Source: Ancalomicrobiaceae bacterium (lineage in GTDB: Bacteria; Pseudomonadota; Alphaproteobacteria; Rhizobiales; Ancalomicrobiaceae). From it: a stretch of 50,992 bases of DNA. The notes under the pieces are model-generated. The model searched no databases. It was not told the origin of the DNA and worked only from the letters and a program-made list of their open reading frames with translations. Every line of letters starts with the position of its first letter. The stretch's first letter is position 1. The translations under genes were made by a program, and so were the position numbers. Below are positions 1 to 8,915 of the stretch, one piece after another. The stretch lies in NCBI GenBank assembly GCA_031291575.1, contig JARLIT010000337.1:1-50992 (forward strand), in the 5' to 3' direction.

Positions 1-158
1 ACTTCGATATCGAGGTCGGTGGCCTTCAGCCGCAGTTCGTCGCCACTGGCCCTGACCAGCACGTTCGACAGGATCGGAATGGTATTGCGCCGCTCCACCA
101 CGCGATGGACGTGATTGAGCGCTTTCAAGAGATGAGCCCGCTCGACGGTGACTTTCAT
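1..158 (-). CDS. dnaN: DNA polymerase III beta subunit (sliding clamp), N-terminal fragment
   Basis: The gene is cut by the left edge of the window, so only the first 52 or so residues are present. The visible protein starts MKVTVERAHLLKAL and continues through NTIPILSNVL and LKATDLDIE, which is the characteristic first domain of the beta clamp. The clamp encircles DNA and tethers DNA polymerase III. The ATG at 156-158 (minus strand) matches the usual family start. dnaN normally sits directly after dnaA in bacteria; here dnaA lies about 4.7 kb away with dapB, gpmA, nth, pyrF and two plus-strand genes between. The identity is clear despite truncation. Confidence 0.93.
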   Translation of the reverse strand, partial: MKVTVERAHLLKALNHVHRVVERRNTIPILSNVLVRASGDELRLKATDLDIE

Positions 159-311
159 GAGAGCTTCCGACTTCGCGACAGATACGAGGCCCGGTCGGCG
201 AGCGGTTGATGCCGTGACCGGGGTAGGCAACTTGGCCCCAACTCGGCCGCAACGCAAGAGGCAAGCGCCGGAGTTCCCTGGATTTCCCCGGTTCCGGCGG
301 CCCCGACGCGG

Positions 312-1034
312 TCAGCGCCGGGCCAGTCCCGCCTCGATCTCGGCGACGATCGCCACCGCTGCGGCACGCCGATCCGGAGCCGACAGGATGGGCCGGCCAA
401 CGACCAGGAGATCGGCGCCGGCGGCAATCGCCGCGCCCGGCGTCATCACCCGCTTCTGGTCGCCTTTGTCGGCGCCGGCCGGCCGGATTCCCGGTGTAAC
501 CAGCAGCATGTCCGGCCCGACGATCGAGCGCAGATTGCCGACCTCCTCGGGTGAACAGACCAGCCCGTCCATGCCGGCGGCACGCGCCTGCGCGGCGCGG
601 GTGGCGACGAGGTCTCCGACCGTTCCGGCATATCCGGCTTCGGCGAGGTCGGCATCGTCCATCGAGGTCAGCACGGTGACGCCGAGGAGTGTGGTCGAGC
701 CGCCGGCGGCGATCTTGGCTTTGACCGCCGCGCGCATGGCCTTCGGATAGGCATGCAGCGTCAGGTAGGTGGCGCCGAGCCGGGAGACGGATTCGACGCC
801 GTGGGCGACGGTATTGTCGATGTCGAGGAGTTTCAGGTCGAGGAAGACCTGGATACCCGCGGCGAGCAGGTCCTCGGCCAGCGCCAGACCGCCGGTGAAG
901 GCGAGTTGGTGGCCGATCTTGTAGACGCCGACGGCGTCACGGGTCTCGGCAACGATGGCGCGCGCTTGCGCGATATCGGCCACGTCGAGCGCCAGGATCA
1001 GGCGGTCGCGGGGATCTGAAAGCGGACGGGGCAT
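312..1034 (-). CDS. pyrF: orotidine 5'-phosphate decarboxylase
   Basis: This enzyme decarboxylates OMP to UMP, the last step of de novo pyrimidine synthesis in the cytosol. The 240-residue protein has LILALD near residue 12-17, a lysine at 39 (YKIG) and the signature [11 protein letters not shown] with the catalytic D66-K68-D71 pattern, followed by a C-terminal VTPGIRP loop and VVGRPI phosphate-binding segment. The start at 1034 is chosen because GGAGG lies 4 bases upstream of that ATG; an in-frame ATG 33 bases further upstream lacks such a site. It begins 29 bases after the stop of nth on the same strand, so nth and pyrF may be co-transcribed. Confidence 0.95.
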   Translation of the reverse strand: MPRPLSDPRDRLILALDVADIAQARAIVAETRDAVGVYKIGHQLAFTGGLALAEDLLAAGIQVFLDLKLLDIDNTVAHGVESVSRLGATYLTLHAYPKAMRAAVKAKIAAGGSTTLLGVTVLTSMDDADLAEAGYAGTVGDLVATRAAQARAAGMDGLVCSPEEVGNLRSIVGPDMLLVTPGIRPAGADKGDQKRVMTPGAAIAAGADLLVVGRPILSAPDRRAAAVAIVAEIEAGLARR

Positions 1035-1063
1035 GCAACCTCCAAGGACGTGCGGCGAGCGAT

Positions 1064-1909
1064 TCAAGGATTAGCCGGCAATGGAAATGGCACGTCAGCT
1101 GATTTGCCGTCGAACTTGCACAGATCCGCAATAACGCAGCGCTCGCATTCCGGCCGGCGAGCCTTGCAGACGTAGCGGCCGTGCAGGATCAGCCAGTGGT
1201 GCGCATGCCGCTTCAGGTCGTCCGGGATGACGGCCTCGAGCCCCGCCTCGACCTCCTCCGGCGTTTTGCCGGGGGCGAGCCCCAGCCGGTTGCCGAGGCG
1301 GAAGAGATGGGTGTCGACGGCAATGGTCGAGGCACCGAAGGCGCCGTTCAGGACCACGTTTGCCGTCTTGCGGCCGACGCCCGGCAGCGTGACGAGGTCT
1401 TCGCGTGTCGCGGGCACTTCGCCGCCGAAGCGCTCGATCAGCATGCGGGCCAGCGCTACGACGTTCTTGGCCTTCATCCGGAAGAGGCCGATGGTCTTGA
1501 TCAGTTCGCGCACGCGGTCCTCGCCGAGCGCCACCAGCTTTTCCGGCGTGTCAGCGAGACGGAACAGCTCCTTCGTCGCCTTGTTGACGCCGGCATCGGT
1601 CGCCTGCGCCGAGAGAACCACGGCGATGAGAAGGGTGAAGGCGTTGACGTGGTCGAGTTCGCCCTTCGGCTCGGGGTTTGCGCTGCGGAAGCGCTCGAAC
1701 AGGGCCCGGACTTCGGCGGCCGAGTAGACGGGAGCAGAACCGCCCTTCGTCGCCGGGGCGATCTTGGCCGCGGCTTTGCCAGAGACCCTGCGGGCCGGTT
1801 CAGCCGGGGCCTTTCCCGACTTCGCCGCACCGGGTCGGGGCGCGGCGGCGGCGGCACGCTTGCGGCTGGAATTCGTCGTATTGCGGATGACAGGCTTTTC
1901 CTCGCTCAT
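1064..1909 (-). CDS. nth: endonuclease III (DNA glycosylase/AP lyase)
   Basis: This bifunctional base-excision repair enzyme removes oxidised pyrimidines and nicks AP sites. The 281-residue protein has a helix-hairpin-helix LPGVGRKTA with catalytic K181, the catalytic aspartate D199 in VDTH, and a C-terminal [4Fe-4S] ligand set C248-x6-C255-x2-C258-x5-C264. It is longer than the E. coli enzyme (211 residues) because of a basic, Ala/Pro/Lys-rich N-terminal tail of about 60 residues; such tails are common in alphaproteobacterial homologues. The ATG at 1907-1909 gives MSEEKP and leaves a 22-base gap to the divergent DUF2244 gene. An upstream in-frame ATG would run into that gene's promoter. Confidence 0.95.
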   Translation of the reverse strand: MSEEKPVIRNTTNSSRKRAAAAAPRPGAAKSGKAPAEPARRVSGKAAAKIAPATKGGSAPVYSAAEVRALFERFRSANPEPKGELDHVNAFTLLIAVVLSAQATDAGVNKATKELFRLADTPEKLVALGEDRVRELIKTIGLFRMKAKNVVALARMLIERFGGEVPATREDLVTLPGVGRKTANVVLNGAFGASTIAVDTHLFRLGNRLGLAPGKTPEEVEAGLEAVIPDDLKRHAHHWLILHGRYVCKARRPECERCVIADLCKFDGKSADVPFPLPANP

Positions 1910-1931
1910 GTCGCAACTATACTCAGCCGTC

Positions 1932-2432
1932 ATGAGTGACGACAATGCCGCCGCCGCCGATCCGCCGGTGTTTTCCGCAATGCTGACGCCGCATCGGTCG
2001 TTGCCGGCGAAGGGCTTTGTCGGGCTCGTCGCACTCGCGGTCGGCCTTGCGCTCCTCACCGGCCTGATCTTCGGCCGGCTCGGCGCCTGGCCGATCGTTG
2101 GTTTCTGCGGCCTCGACGTGGCGCTTCTCGTCGCCGCTTTCCTCGTCAATTACCGGGCGGCACGCGCCTACGAGGAGGTGGAAGTGCACTGGCATGAAGT
2201 GGTGTTGCGCCAGGTCGCTTCGAATGGGCGGACGCGCGAATACCGCTTCAATCCGGCCTGGGTCAGGCTGGAGATCGACCGGCTCGACGACGAGGGCATC
2301 GTCCGCATTGCGTTTTTCTCGCACGGGCGCGGCGTCGAACTCGCCCGCTTCCTCAACCCGGAAGATCGCACCAGCTTCGCCGCGGCGCTGAAACGCGCCA
2401 TCGGCCACGCCCGCGGCCGTCCTTCAGCATGA
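1932..2432 (+). CDS. DUF2244 domain membrane protein
   Basis: This 166-residue protein has two adjacent hydrophobic segments (about residues 27-47 and 52-70), then a hydrophilic domain with EVHWHEVVLRQ and a pattern of basic residues, ending in FAAALKRAIG. The pattern matches the DUF2244 family (PF10003), integral membrane proteins of alphaproteobacteria with no established function. The start MSDDN at 1932 is preferred over the longer open frame because the latter overlaps nth by more than 140 bases. It is transcribed divergently from nth with only 22 bases between start codons, so their promoters must overlap or lie inside the coding regions. Confidence 0.85.
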   Translation: MSDDNAAAADPPVFSAMLTPHRSLPAKGFVGLVALAVGLALLTGLIFGRLGAWPIVGFCGLDVALLVAAFLVNYRAARAYEEVEVHWHEVVLRQVASNGRTREYRFNPAWVRLEIDRLDDEGIVRIAFFSHGRGVELARFLNPEDRTSFAAALKRAIGHARGRPSA

Positions 2433-2485
2433 GTTGAAGACGCTGCTCGCACCGTCCGCTGTCCAATCCCGACTGAGGAGCGATC

Positions 2486-2854
2486 ATGAAGGCAATCGGC
2501 AAGGCACTCGTCCCCTTCGTTCCCTCCGGCCCGCAGTTTTCGCTGTCGCTGGCGTTCTTCCAGGACCTCGGCTTTGCCACGATGTGGCAAGCAGGCGGCT
2601 TGGCGGGCCTCAAGTTTGGTGACGCGTTCTTCCTGCTCCAAGACATCGATGTGCCGGAGTGGCAGAAAAACCAGATGATTGCCTTTGAAGTCGACGACCT
2701 CGCCGCCTATTGGGCCGAAGTCGACGCTCTGGACCTGCCAGGCCGATACGCTGCGGTCAAAGTGAAGCCACCGACAGACTATCCCTGGGGCCGGGAAATC
2801 CACATCATCGATCCCGGCGGCGTCTGTTGGCACGTCCGACAGACCGAAGGGTAG
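2486..2854 (+). CDS. glyoxalase/bleomycin-resistance (VOC) family protein
   Basis: This small 122-residue single-domain protein has the VOC beta-alpha-beta-beta-beta layout: an early FFQDLGF helix, central DAFFLLQD strand, FEVDDLAAYW segment, and a terminal WGREIHIIDPGGVCWHV stretch where the family places its metal-binding or strand-closing residues. Members bind small molecules or catalyse metal-dependent reactions; the substrate cannot be told from sequence. The ATG at 2486 has GAGGAG five bases upstream. It follows DUF2244 on the same strand after 53 bases and converges on gpmA. The name is a family assignment only. Confidence 0.75.
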   Translation: MKAIGKALVPFVPSGPQFSLSLAFFQDLGFATMWQAGGLAGLKFGDAFFLLQDIDVPEWQKNQMIAFEVDDLAAYWAEVDALDLPGRYAAVKVKPPTDYPWGREIHIIDPGGVCWHVRQTEG

Positions 2855-2888
2855 GGCCTCGGGCCCTCCCTTCTGCCCGCGACCTGTC

Positions 2889-3509
2889 TCAGCCGACCAG
2901 GTCCTTGCGCTCGATGACCGCGCCGGTGTCGTCGAAGCGGTAGATCAGCGGCGCGCCGGTGGCGAGCTCACGCTTGACGATCTGATCGCCGGTCAGGTTG
3001 TCCAGCTTCATGATCAGAGCGCGCAGCGAATTGCCGTGGGCGGAGATCAGGATGCGCTTGCCGGCGACGACGTCCGGCCAGATCAGCCGGTCGAAATAGG
3101 GCAGCACGCGCGCAGCCGTGTCTTTCAGGCTCTCGCCGCCGGGAGGCGGCACGTCGAAGGAGCGGCGCCAGATATGCACCTGTTCCTCGCCCCACTTGAC
3201 GCGGGCCTCGTCCTTGTTGAGGCCGGAGAGATCGCCGTAGTCGCGCTCGTTCAAGGCCTGATCGCGCGTCTCGGGCAGACCGACCTGGCCGAGTTCGCCG
3301 AGGATGATCTGCAGCGTGTGCTGGGCACGGACAAGCGCCGAGGTATAGGCGTGATCGAAGACGAGGCCGAGGGCCTTCAACTTGCGGCCCGCGGCATGGG
3401 CCTCGACGACGCCCTTCTCGGAGAGGTCCGGATCACGCCAGCCGGTGAACAGGTTCAGTTTATTCCATTCGCTTTCGCCGTGGCGGCAGAGCACCAGGAG
3501 ATGTTCCAT
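2889..3509 (-). CDS. gpmA: 2,3-bisphosphoglycerate-dependent phosphoglycerate mutase
   Basis: This glycolytic enzyme interconverts 3- and 2-phosphoglycerate. The 206-residue protein contains the phosphohistidine motif RHGES (H10), NLFTGW, the acid/base E88 in [16 protein letters not shown] and the second catalytic histidine H158 in [10 protein letters not shown]. It is the shorter form typical of alphaproteobacteria (about 206 against 250 residues in E. coli). The ATG at 3507-3509 has GAGGA seven bases upstream; the longer open frame would run through a palindromic repeat region. It lies downstream of dapB on the same strand, a linkage also seen in other Rhizobiales. Confidence 0.95.
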   Translation of the reverse strand: MEHLLVLCRHGESEWNKLNLFTGWRDPDLSEKGVVEAHAAGRKLKALGLVFDHAYTSALVRAQHTLQIILGELGQVGLPETRDQALNERDYGDLSGLNKDEARVKWGEEQVHIWRRSFDVPPPGGESLKDTAARVLPYFDRLIWPDVVAGKRILISAHGNSLRALIMKLDNLTGDQIVKRELATGAPLIYRFDDTGAVIERKDLVG

Positions 3510-3545
3510 CAGACAATCCTCAAATGGGCTTCGGATGAGGGCCTG

Positions 3546-3662
3546 GAGCGTGTCCCGTTCGGATCGCAGCGATCTGAGCGGGACGGACACGCTCAAGCTT
3601 TTGAGCCTGGAGCATTTCCCTATCGATCGGCCGGTTTCATCCAATCGATGGGGAAATGCCCC
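3546..3662. repeat. two tandem palindromic intergenic hairpins
   Basis: Two adjacent imperfect inverted repeats fill the gap between dapB and gpmA. The first (3546-3594) opens with GAGCGTGTCCCGTTCGGATC and closes with GACGGACACGCTC. The second (3609-3662) opens with GGAGCATTTCCC and closes with GGGAAATGCCCC, with inner ATCGAT arms. They resemble the short palindromic repeat elements frequently scattered between genes in Rhizobiales chromosomes. They may also affect transcript ends between dapB and gpmA. Confidence 0.7.
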
Positions 3663-3778
3663 AGGTCGTGTTTCAGGGTGGGTCGGGGAGACAACCCGCC
3701 TCCCCGGTTAAGGCGAAAAATCGGCCCGGCGCATTGCGTTTGGGCAATTTGCGGTCCGGAATGCGTAATCTTACCCGC

Positions 3779-4591
3779 TCAGTCGTTGAGGCCAAGCACG
3801 TCAGCCATGGCGTAGAGGCCGGGCTTGCGCCCTCTGCCCCACAACGCCGCCTTGATCGCACCACGGGCGAAGATTGTGCGATCCTCGGCGCGATGAGAGA
3901 GTTCGATGCGCTCGTGCGGACCGGCAAACACCACGGTGTGGTCGCCGATCACGGTGCCGCCACGCAGCGATGCAAAGCCGATGTTGCCCTGCCTGCGCTT
4001 GCCTGTCAGCCCGTCGCGGCCACGTTCGGAGCGGTTGGAGAGGTCGATGTCGCGTCCAGCCGCGGCCGCCTCGCCGAGGAGAAGCGCCGTGCCGGAAGGC
4101 GCGTCGACCTTCATGCGATGATGCATCTCGACGATCTCAATGTCGAATTCCTCGTCGAGCGCGGCGGCGGCGCGCTTGACGAGGCCTGCGAGCAGGTTGA
4201 CGCCGAGGCTCATGTTGCCGGACTTGATGATGACGGCGTGGCGCGCGGCGGCAGCAAGCTCCGCCTCGTCCGGCGGCTCCAGCCCGGTGGTCCCGATGAC
4301 GTGCACGATGCGTGCCTGCGCGGCAAGTTCGGCAAAGGCCAGCGTCGCCTTCGGCGTGGTGAAATCGAGGACGCCGTCGACCTTGGCGAACAGCGGTAGG
4401 GGATCGTCGGTGATGCGAATGCCGGAGGCCGGCAACCCGGCGTTCACCGCCGCATCAAGCCCGAGCGCCGGCGACGCGCCATGTTCGATCGCGCCGCCGA
4501 GGCGAACGCCTGGAACCGTTGTGATGGCCCGAATCAGCGCCTGACCCATGCGGCCGGCCGCCCCCACCACCAGCAAAGACATGTCGCTCAT
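3779..4591 (-). CDS. dapB: 4-hydroxy-tetrahydrodipicolinate reductase
   Basis: This enzyme reduces 4-hydroxy-tetrahydrodipicolinate with NAD(P)H in lysine/meso-diaminopimelate synthesis. The 270-residue protein has the N-terminal nucleotide-binding [10 protein letters not shown], the DFTTPKATL segment, [10 protein letters not shown], and the family signature [15 protein letters not shown] with catalytic H-H, K and D residues. The ATG at 4591 has AAGGAG six bases upstream; an ATG three codons later is an alternative. It lies between dnaA (265 bases upstream) and gpmA on the same strand. Confidence 0.95.
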   Translation of the reverse strand: MSDMSLLVVGAAGRMGQALIRAITTVPGVRLGGAIEHGASPALGLDAAVNAGLPASGIRITDDPLPLFAKVDGVLDFTTPKATLAFAELAAQARIVHVIGTTGLEPPDEAELAAAARHAVIIKSGNMSLGVNLLAGLVKRAAAALDEEFDIEIVEMHHRMKVDAPSGTALLLGEAAAAGRDIDLSNRSERGRDGLTGKRRQGNIGFASLRGGTVIGDHTVVFAGPHERIELSHRAEDRTIFARGAIKAALWGRGRKPGLYAMADVLGLND

Positions 4592-4856
4592 GCGCCGCTC
4601 CTTCAGAGCGCGATCCTCTCGGACGGGAAACCGTTGCGACCCATCCGGCGTCTCGATCCGCGCGCTCAACTGTCGACCGGCCAAACGGCCCGTTGGCCGC
4701 AGCTATAGCAGGCTCGGCGGCCGGCGCAACATCAGCCACATTGGCAGCGCCGCACACGACAACGGCCGCTGCCGGGCAAACCCGGAAACGGCCGTTCAAG
4801 ATGGCGAGCCAATCAACTCCTGGAATGCGGCCGGGACGTGCCGGCCGCCCTTCCCT

Positions 4857-6296
4857 TCATGCGTCAATCTGCCGCTTCAATGCGTCAAGCAGCTCCTTCA
4901 TCGTCCGGTCGGCATTGGAGAGCGCCTCGATCTTCCGGACGGCATGCAGAACCGTCGTATGGTCGCGGTTGCCGAAACGGCGGCCGATTTCGGGAAGCGA
5001 ACGTGGCGTCATGGTCTTCGACAGATACATGGCAATCTGGCGGGGCAGAACGACGGTCTGGGTGCGCCTGGCCGACAGCATGTCGGCCTTCGACACGTTG
5101 TAGTGCTTGGAGACGACGCGCTGGATGTCCTCGATCTTGACGCGGCGGGTCTCCTTGCCGCGCAACAGGTCGCGCAACGCCAGTTCGGCCATGTCGAGCG
5201 AGATTTCCTCGCCGGTCAACTGGTTCTGGTGGACGAGCCGGTTCACGGCGCCGTCGAGATCGCGCCCAGAGGCGGTGACGTTCTGCGCCACGTAGTCGAG
5301 CACAGCGTCGGAGACGACGAGCGTGGGGAACGCGCGCTTAGCCGCGGCGACGCGGATGTTGAGGATCTTGCGGCGCATGTCGTAGTCGGGTTCGCCGATC
5401 TCGACCAGGAGTCCACCGGCCAGCCGCGACTTCACGCGCTCGTCGACGGCTTCGAGATCGACCGGGGGCCGGTCGGCCGCCACAACCACCTGCCGGGCAT
5501 TGTCGATCAGCGAGTTCAGCGTGTGGCAGAACTCCTGCTGGATCTGCTTGCCTTGCAGGAACTGCAGGTCGTCGATGAGGAGAAGATCGATCGCCCTGAG
5601 ACTGTCCTTGAAGGCCAAGGCCGACTGCGACTTCAACGCCGCGACGAACCGGTACATGAAGTGCTCGGCCGTCAAATACACGACGCGACGGCCGGCGGCG
5701 CGCGCCTGGTGGGCGATCGCCTGCAGAAGGTGCGTCTTGCCCAGGCCGACGGCGGCCTGCAGATACAAGGGATTGAAGGCGACCGGCTCGCCTGGCCGCT
5801 GGTCGCTCGCCCGGCGCGCAGCGGCAAGCGCAAAGGCGTTCGATTTGCCCTCGATGAAATTGTCGAACGAATAGCGCTGATCGAGCGGCGAGCCGGCAAG
5901 CACGTCTTCGGCCTCCCGATTCTCGCTGGCCGACGGCGGCGCGACCACCCGCGGCACCGGCTTCGGCGGCACATTGATCTGCCGCATGTCGACATTTTGC
6001 GGTTCAGCATCGCCTAGGCCCATTCCGAGAGGACGAATGGCACCGCGCACGAAGAACTCGATGTTGCGGACGGCATCGAATTCGTCCTGACAGATACGGA
6101 TCAGCCGATCCCGATAGCGACCCTGCAGCCAGTTCTTCAGGAACTGGGTCGGGACCGACAGGTTGACGACGCCGTTATCGCAGGATTCCAGATTGACGCG
6201 CGTAAACCAGCTGGAAAACACGTCCTCGCCGAGTTCCGCCTTCAACCGCAGTTTTACGCGACCCCACTCCTCTTGGCCCGCTCGCCCCAAGGTCAT
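4857..6296 (-). CDS. dnaA: chromosomal replication initiator protein DnaA
   Basis: DnaA is the ATP-dependent protein that binds DnaA boxes and opens the origin. The 479-residue protein shows domain I (WFTRVNL...FLKNWL, residues 30-56), a linker (about 95-140), the AAA+ domain with Walker [11 protein letters not shown] (181-190) and Walker [10 protein letters not shown] (239-247), and the domain IV DNA-binding segment [13 protein letters not shown] near the C-terminus. The start at 6296 is preferred because GAGGAG lies nine bases upstream; the longer open frame overlaps the rhodanese gene. dnaN is not adjacent, which is unusual. Upstream lie the rhodanese gene and a possible origin region. Confidence 0.97.
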   Translation of the reverse strand: MTLGRAGQEEWGRVKLRLKAELGEDVFSSWFTRVNLESCDNGVVNLSVPTQFLKNWLQGRYRDRLIRICQDEFDAVRNIEFFVRGAIRPLGMGLGDAEPQNVDMRQINVPPKPVPRVVAPPSASENREAEDVLAGSPLDQRYSFDNFIEGKSNAFALAAARRASDQRPGEPVAFNPLYLQAAVGLGKTHLLQAIAHQARAAGRRVVYLTAEHFMYRFVAALKSQSALAFKDSLRAIDLLLIDDLQFLQGKQIQQEFCHTLNSLIDNARQVVVAADRPPVDLEAVDERVKSRLAGGLLVEIGEPDYDMRRKILNIRVAAAKRAFPTLVVSDAVLDYVAQNVTASGRDLDGAVNRLVHQNQLTGEEISLDMAELALRDLLRGKETRRVKIEDIQRVVSKHYNVSKADMLSARRTQTVVLPRQIAMYLSKTMTPRSLPEIGRRFGNRDHTTVLHAVRKIEALSNADRTMKELLDALKRQIDA

Positions 6297-6439
6297 CGCA
6301 AATGTCTCCTCATTTTCTGTCCCCTCACATGCTCCGCCAAAGCGCATGCAACAGGAAAACCACTCCGTCCGGACGCAAGCATCCGGCTGGCACATGGATC
6401 GGCCCACATCGGGTCGCGATCCGTTCGATTTGGATTGGA

Positions 6440-6886
6440 TTAGGTTTGCACCCAGGGGAGACCGGAGGCCTTCCAACCGGCAACGATTCCCCGATGTCCG
6501 GACGCGTCGAGACTACCCTCGAAACCGCCGGCAATATTGAAACTCTGCGTCCAGCCGGACCGGATCAACGCGACCGCAGCCGCTTTGCTGCGCACCCCGG
6601 AACGGCACAGGAAATAGAGCGGCGTATCATTCGAATGGCCGTGCGATGTCAGGATCTCGATCAACGCCGCCGCAAAGCCGGCGTTGACGTCCATCGACGG
6701 GAAAACCTGCCATTCGACGAGGATCGGCTTCTTGCCAATCTCTCCCAACTGCGGAACGCCCACGTAGGCCCATTCCGCCGTCGTCCGCACGTCAATAAGG
6801 ACGGCCCGCGGGTCGTCGCGTAGTGCGAACCACGCCCCCTTCGGGTCGACGTCTTTGACGTCGACCGCGCCCGAATAGTCAACCAT
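6440..6886 (-). CDS. rhodanese-like domain protein
   Basis: This 148-residue single-domain sulfurtransferase-like protein has LIDVRTTAEW near the N-terminal third and the active-site loop FLCRSGVRS with the persulfide-forming cysteine, followed by NIAGGFEG. It resembles the single-domain rhodaneses common in Rhizobiales; the physiological sulfur acceptor is unknown. The start MVDYSG at 6886 is chosen because homologues begin close to this point and GGGGGC lies upstream; an in-frame ATG at 6928 is the alternative and would add 14 residues. It reads in the same direction as dnaA, 143 bases upstream of it. Confidence 0.85.
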   Translation of the reverse strand: MVDYSGAVDVKDVDPKGAWFALRDDPRAVLIDVRTTAEWAYVGVPQLGEIGKKPILVEWQVFPSMDVNAGFAAALIEILTSHGHSNDTPLYFLCRSGVRSKAAAVALIRSGWTQSFNIAGGFEGSLDASGHRGIVAGWKASGLPWVQT

Positions 6887-7477
6887 GTCGATCGCCCCCG
6901 CGATGTACCGGCCGTTGGCCCTTTGCATCCGCCACGCACAAGGCCAAACAATTCAACTCGCTTTCGGGAATTACCCCGTACATATCGAAACCATGGATGC
7001 TATATTTTCTACGTTTACTGTCGATTTTGCCACGCAATTCCTGCCTGCGTAGTTATCCACTACGCATCAACGCTACCATCCATTCGAAGGATTTCGACGC
7101 TGCGGCAGGAGACGCGCCCCCGGCCTCGATGAATTGGACATTACACACGTGCTCCGGCGCCCGCAACACCGCAATGGAAGCCGTTCCATGCGGTGTTGCT
7201 CCGATGCCTCGGAGCCCTCGGACGGGCACCGTCCAAGTGCCTGGGGAAGTCCTTTTGACTCTTCGCGATTCGCATCCGTTTTCGCCCTGCGTCCGCGCGA
7301 GTCCCTATGCCGACGAAAAATTTTGCGGTCGCCCACTTGACATCGAGGAAGCGACGACTGGCCGGAGCGAGACCACTGACTACCCAATAACGCATTATAT
7401 CTATTAGCATATTTGTGCTAGGCGTCTTGTCTCGTCGACCGGCTGTCCACAGCCCGACATTCCCTTTGCCGGAAAAC
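6887..7477. other. AT-richer intergenic region; candidate oriC or regulatory region
   Basis: No convincing gene lies in this roughly 590-base stretch between the rhodanese gene and rpsT. It has AT-rich tracts (about 6945-7020 and 7383-7425) in an otherwise GC-rich window, a DnaA-box-like TTATCCACT at 7053-7061 (one mismatch to the consensus TTATCCACA), and a weaker CTGTCCACAG at 7443-7452. It also contains three consecutive hairpins (7163-7234). dnaA lies nearby. Origin function is inference: many Rhizobiales origins lie near hemE instead, and only one good DnaA box was found. Confidence 0.35.
7163..7234. other. three consecutive stable stem-loops, possible structured RNA
   Basis: Three nearly abutting inverted repeats occur here. 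The first (7163-7199) pairs GCAACACCGCA plus TGGAA with TTCCATGCGGTGTTGC, giving 16 base pairs with a single bulged A and a GCCG loop. The second (7198-7215) pairs GCTCCGA with TCGGAGC around TGCC. The third (7220-7234) pairs GGACGG with CCGTCC around GCA. No coding frame explains them. They could be a small RNA, a leader structure or origin-associated secondary structure. The strand of transcription is not evident. Confidence 0.4.
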
Positions 7478-7505
7478 TAAAAAGCCCGGAACACAAGTCC
7501 GGGCT
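7478..7505 (-). terminator. Rho-independent terminator of rpsT
   Basis: On the minus strand a GCCCGGA/TCCGGGC stem with a seven-base loop (7484-7504) is followed by a run of T-rich sequence (A-rich 7478-7483 on the plus strand). It lies 31 bases past the rpsT stop codon. Confidence 0.85.
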
Positions 7506-7535
7506 TCTCGTTATGCGTGCGGAAACTTTACCCGA

Positions 7536-7799
7536 TCAACCGAGCTCTTTCACCCGCTTGTGCAGGCGAGAGATCTTGCGGGACGCGGTGTTGGCGTGGA
7601 TCACGCCCTTCTGCGCGGCACGCGCCATTTCCGGCTGTGCCACGGCGAAAGCGGCGGCAGCGGCAGTCTTGTCACCGGAGGCGAGCGCTTCTTCGACCTT
7701 GCGCAAGAAGTTGCGGACGCGGCTGCGCCGGGACTTGTTAATCGCTGTCCGGCGGGCGATTTTGCGAGCCGCCTTGGCGGCGGACGGCGTATTGGCCAT
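7536..7799 (-). CDS. rpsT: 30S ribosomal protein S20
   Basis: This 87-residue, lysine/arginine/alanine-rich helical protein binds 16S rRNA in the small subunit. It starts [13 protein letters not shown] and contains [28 protein letters not shown] and the conserved C-terminal [19 protein letters not shown], all typical of bS20, at full family length. AAAGG lies six bases before the ATG. A strong terminator follows, so it is probably a single-gene transcript. rpsT next to dnaA is a conserved linkage in Rhizobiales. Confidence 0.97.
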   Translation of the reverse strand: MANTPSAAKAARKIARRTAINKSRRSRVRNFLRKVEEALASGDKTAAAAAFAVAQPEMARAAQKGVIHANTASRKISRLHKRVKELG

Positions 7800-7834
7800 G
7801 GGTAGCCTTTCTGAGCGTCTAGTTGTTCCCCTCG

Positions 7835-7863
7835 CATTCGGCGATGGAGAGGTCGGGTGTCAA
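7835..7863 (-). promoter_or_regulatory. sigma-70-like promoter of rpsT
   Basis: On the minus strand a perfect -35 TTGACA (7858-7863) is followed after 17 bases by CGAATG (7835-7840) as a weak -10. The predicted transcript would start roughly 30 bases upstream of the rpsT ATG. Strong -35 and degenerate -10 elements are usual for alphaproteobacterial housekeeping promoters. Confidence 0.55.
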
Positions 7864-8008
7864 GGTCAGATCGGCGATGGTCGTTAGCCGACGCGCGACC
7901 AACCGCGCGCCATCCGTATCCGCCATTCGATCGTCGTGAATACGAAAGCGGCGGCGACCAAGTCACCGCCATTTCAGACGGCGCTTATAGCGAGACGAGA
8001 TCGAAGCG

Positions 8009-8782
8009 TCAACGTCCCTCGAACTTCGGAGGACGCTTCTCCAGAAAAGCGCCCATGCCTTCCTTCTGATCAACGGTGGCGAACAACGCCTGGAAGGCCC
8101 GTCGCTCGTAGAGGAGCCCCTCGGCAAGCGAGGATTCATAGGCGCGGTTGACCGCCTCCTTGGCCAACCGCGTGGCGATCGGTGAATGCCGGGCAATCTC
8201 GCCAGCGACCCGGACGGCCGTCTCGACGAGTTCGGCGGCGGGCACCACGCGGGCGACGAGACCGGAGCGCTCGGCCTCTTCCGCGCCCATCGTGCGGCCG
8301 GTCAGGATCAGATCCATCGCCTTCGACTTGCCGATGGCCCGTATCAGGCGCTGCGTGCCGCCGGCCCCGGGGATGATGCCGAGGCGGATTTCAGGCTGGC
8401 CGAACTGAGCGGTATCGGCGGCAATGATCAGGTCGCACATCAAGGCGAGTTCGCAGCCGCCGCCAAGCGCGAAACCGGCGACGGCCGCAATGATCGGCTT
8501 CTTGCGCGCCGCCACGTGGCCCCAGGAGGCAATGAAATCGTCGAGGAACGTGCCGGGATAGCTGTATCCGGCCATCTCCTTGATGTCGGCGCCGGCGGCG
8601 AACGCCCGCTCCGAACCGGTGATAACGACCGCACCGACACCGTCATCCGCCTCGAAGGCGTCGAGCGCCTGCCTGAGTTCGCCCATCAACTCGGAGCTCA
8701 AGGAATTCAGCGCCTTCGGGCGGTTGAGGGTCACCAACCCGACAGGCTCGCGGGTCTCGACGAGGATGGTCGAATAGCTCAT
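8009..8782 (-). CDS. enoyl-CoA hydratase
   Basis: This crotonase-fold enzyme hydrates trans-2-enoyl-CoA in fatty acid beta-oxidation. The 257-residue protein has the oxyanion-hole segments AAGADIKEM and [12 protein letters not shown], and both catalytic glutamates: E111 in GGGCE and E131 in [13 protein letters not shown]. These support true hydratase activity rather than another crotonase reaction. The start MSYSTI at 8782 has GGGAGG five bases upstream. It is an isolated gene, divergent from nothing obvious, between rpsT and fpg; acyl chain-length preference cannot be read from sequence. Confidence 0.93.
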   Translation of the reverse strand: MSYSTILVETREPVGLVTLNRPKALNSLSSELMGELRQALDAFEADDGVGAVVITGSERAFAAGADIKEMAGYSYPGTFLDDFIASWGHVAARKKPIIAAVAGFALGGGCELALMCDLIIAADTAQFGQPEIRLGIIPGAGGTQRLIRAIGKSKAMDLILTGRTMGAEEAERSGLVARVVPAAELVETAVRVAGEIARHSPIATRLAKEAVNRAYESSLAEGLLYERRAFQALFATVDQKEGMGAFLEKRPPKFEGR

Positions 8783-8915
8783 GTCTGCCTCCCTTTGCCC
8801 GGACGCGGATCGCCGGGCGAGCGAACGGCTCGCCTGTCCGTCTCCCATCAGGCGTAACGGAGGCCGACCGGCCGTTCAAGCGGCCGCCCCCCTTTCGAAG
8901 CTGCAGATCAGCAGA

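Noticed and set aside
4548..6017. A 489-codon plus-strand frame over dapB and dnaA
   Set aside because: It is antisense to two certain genes.
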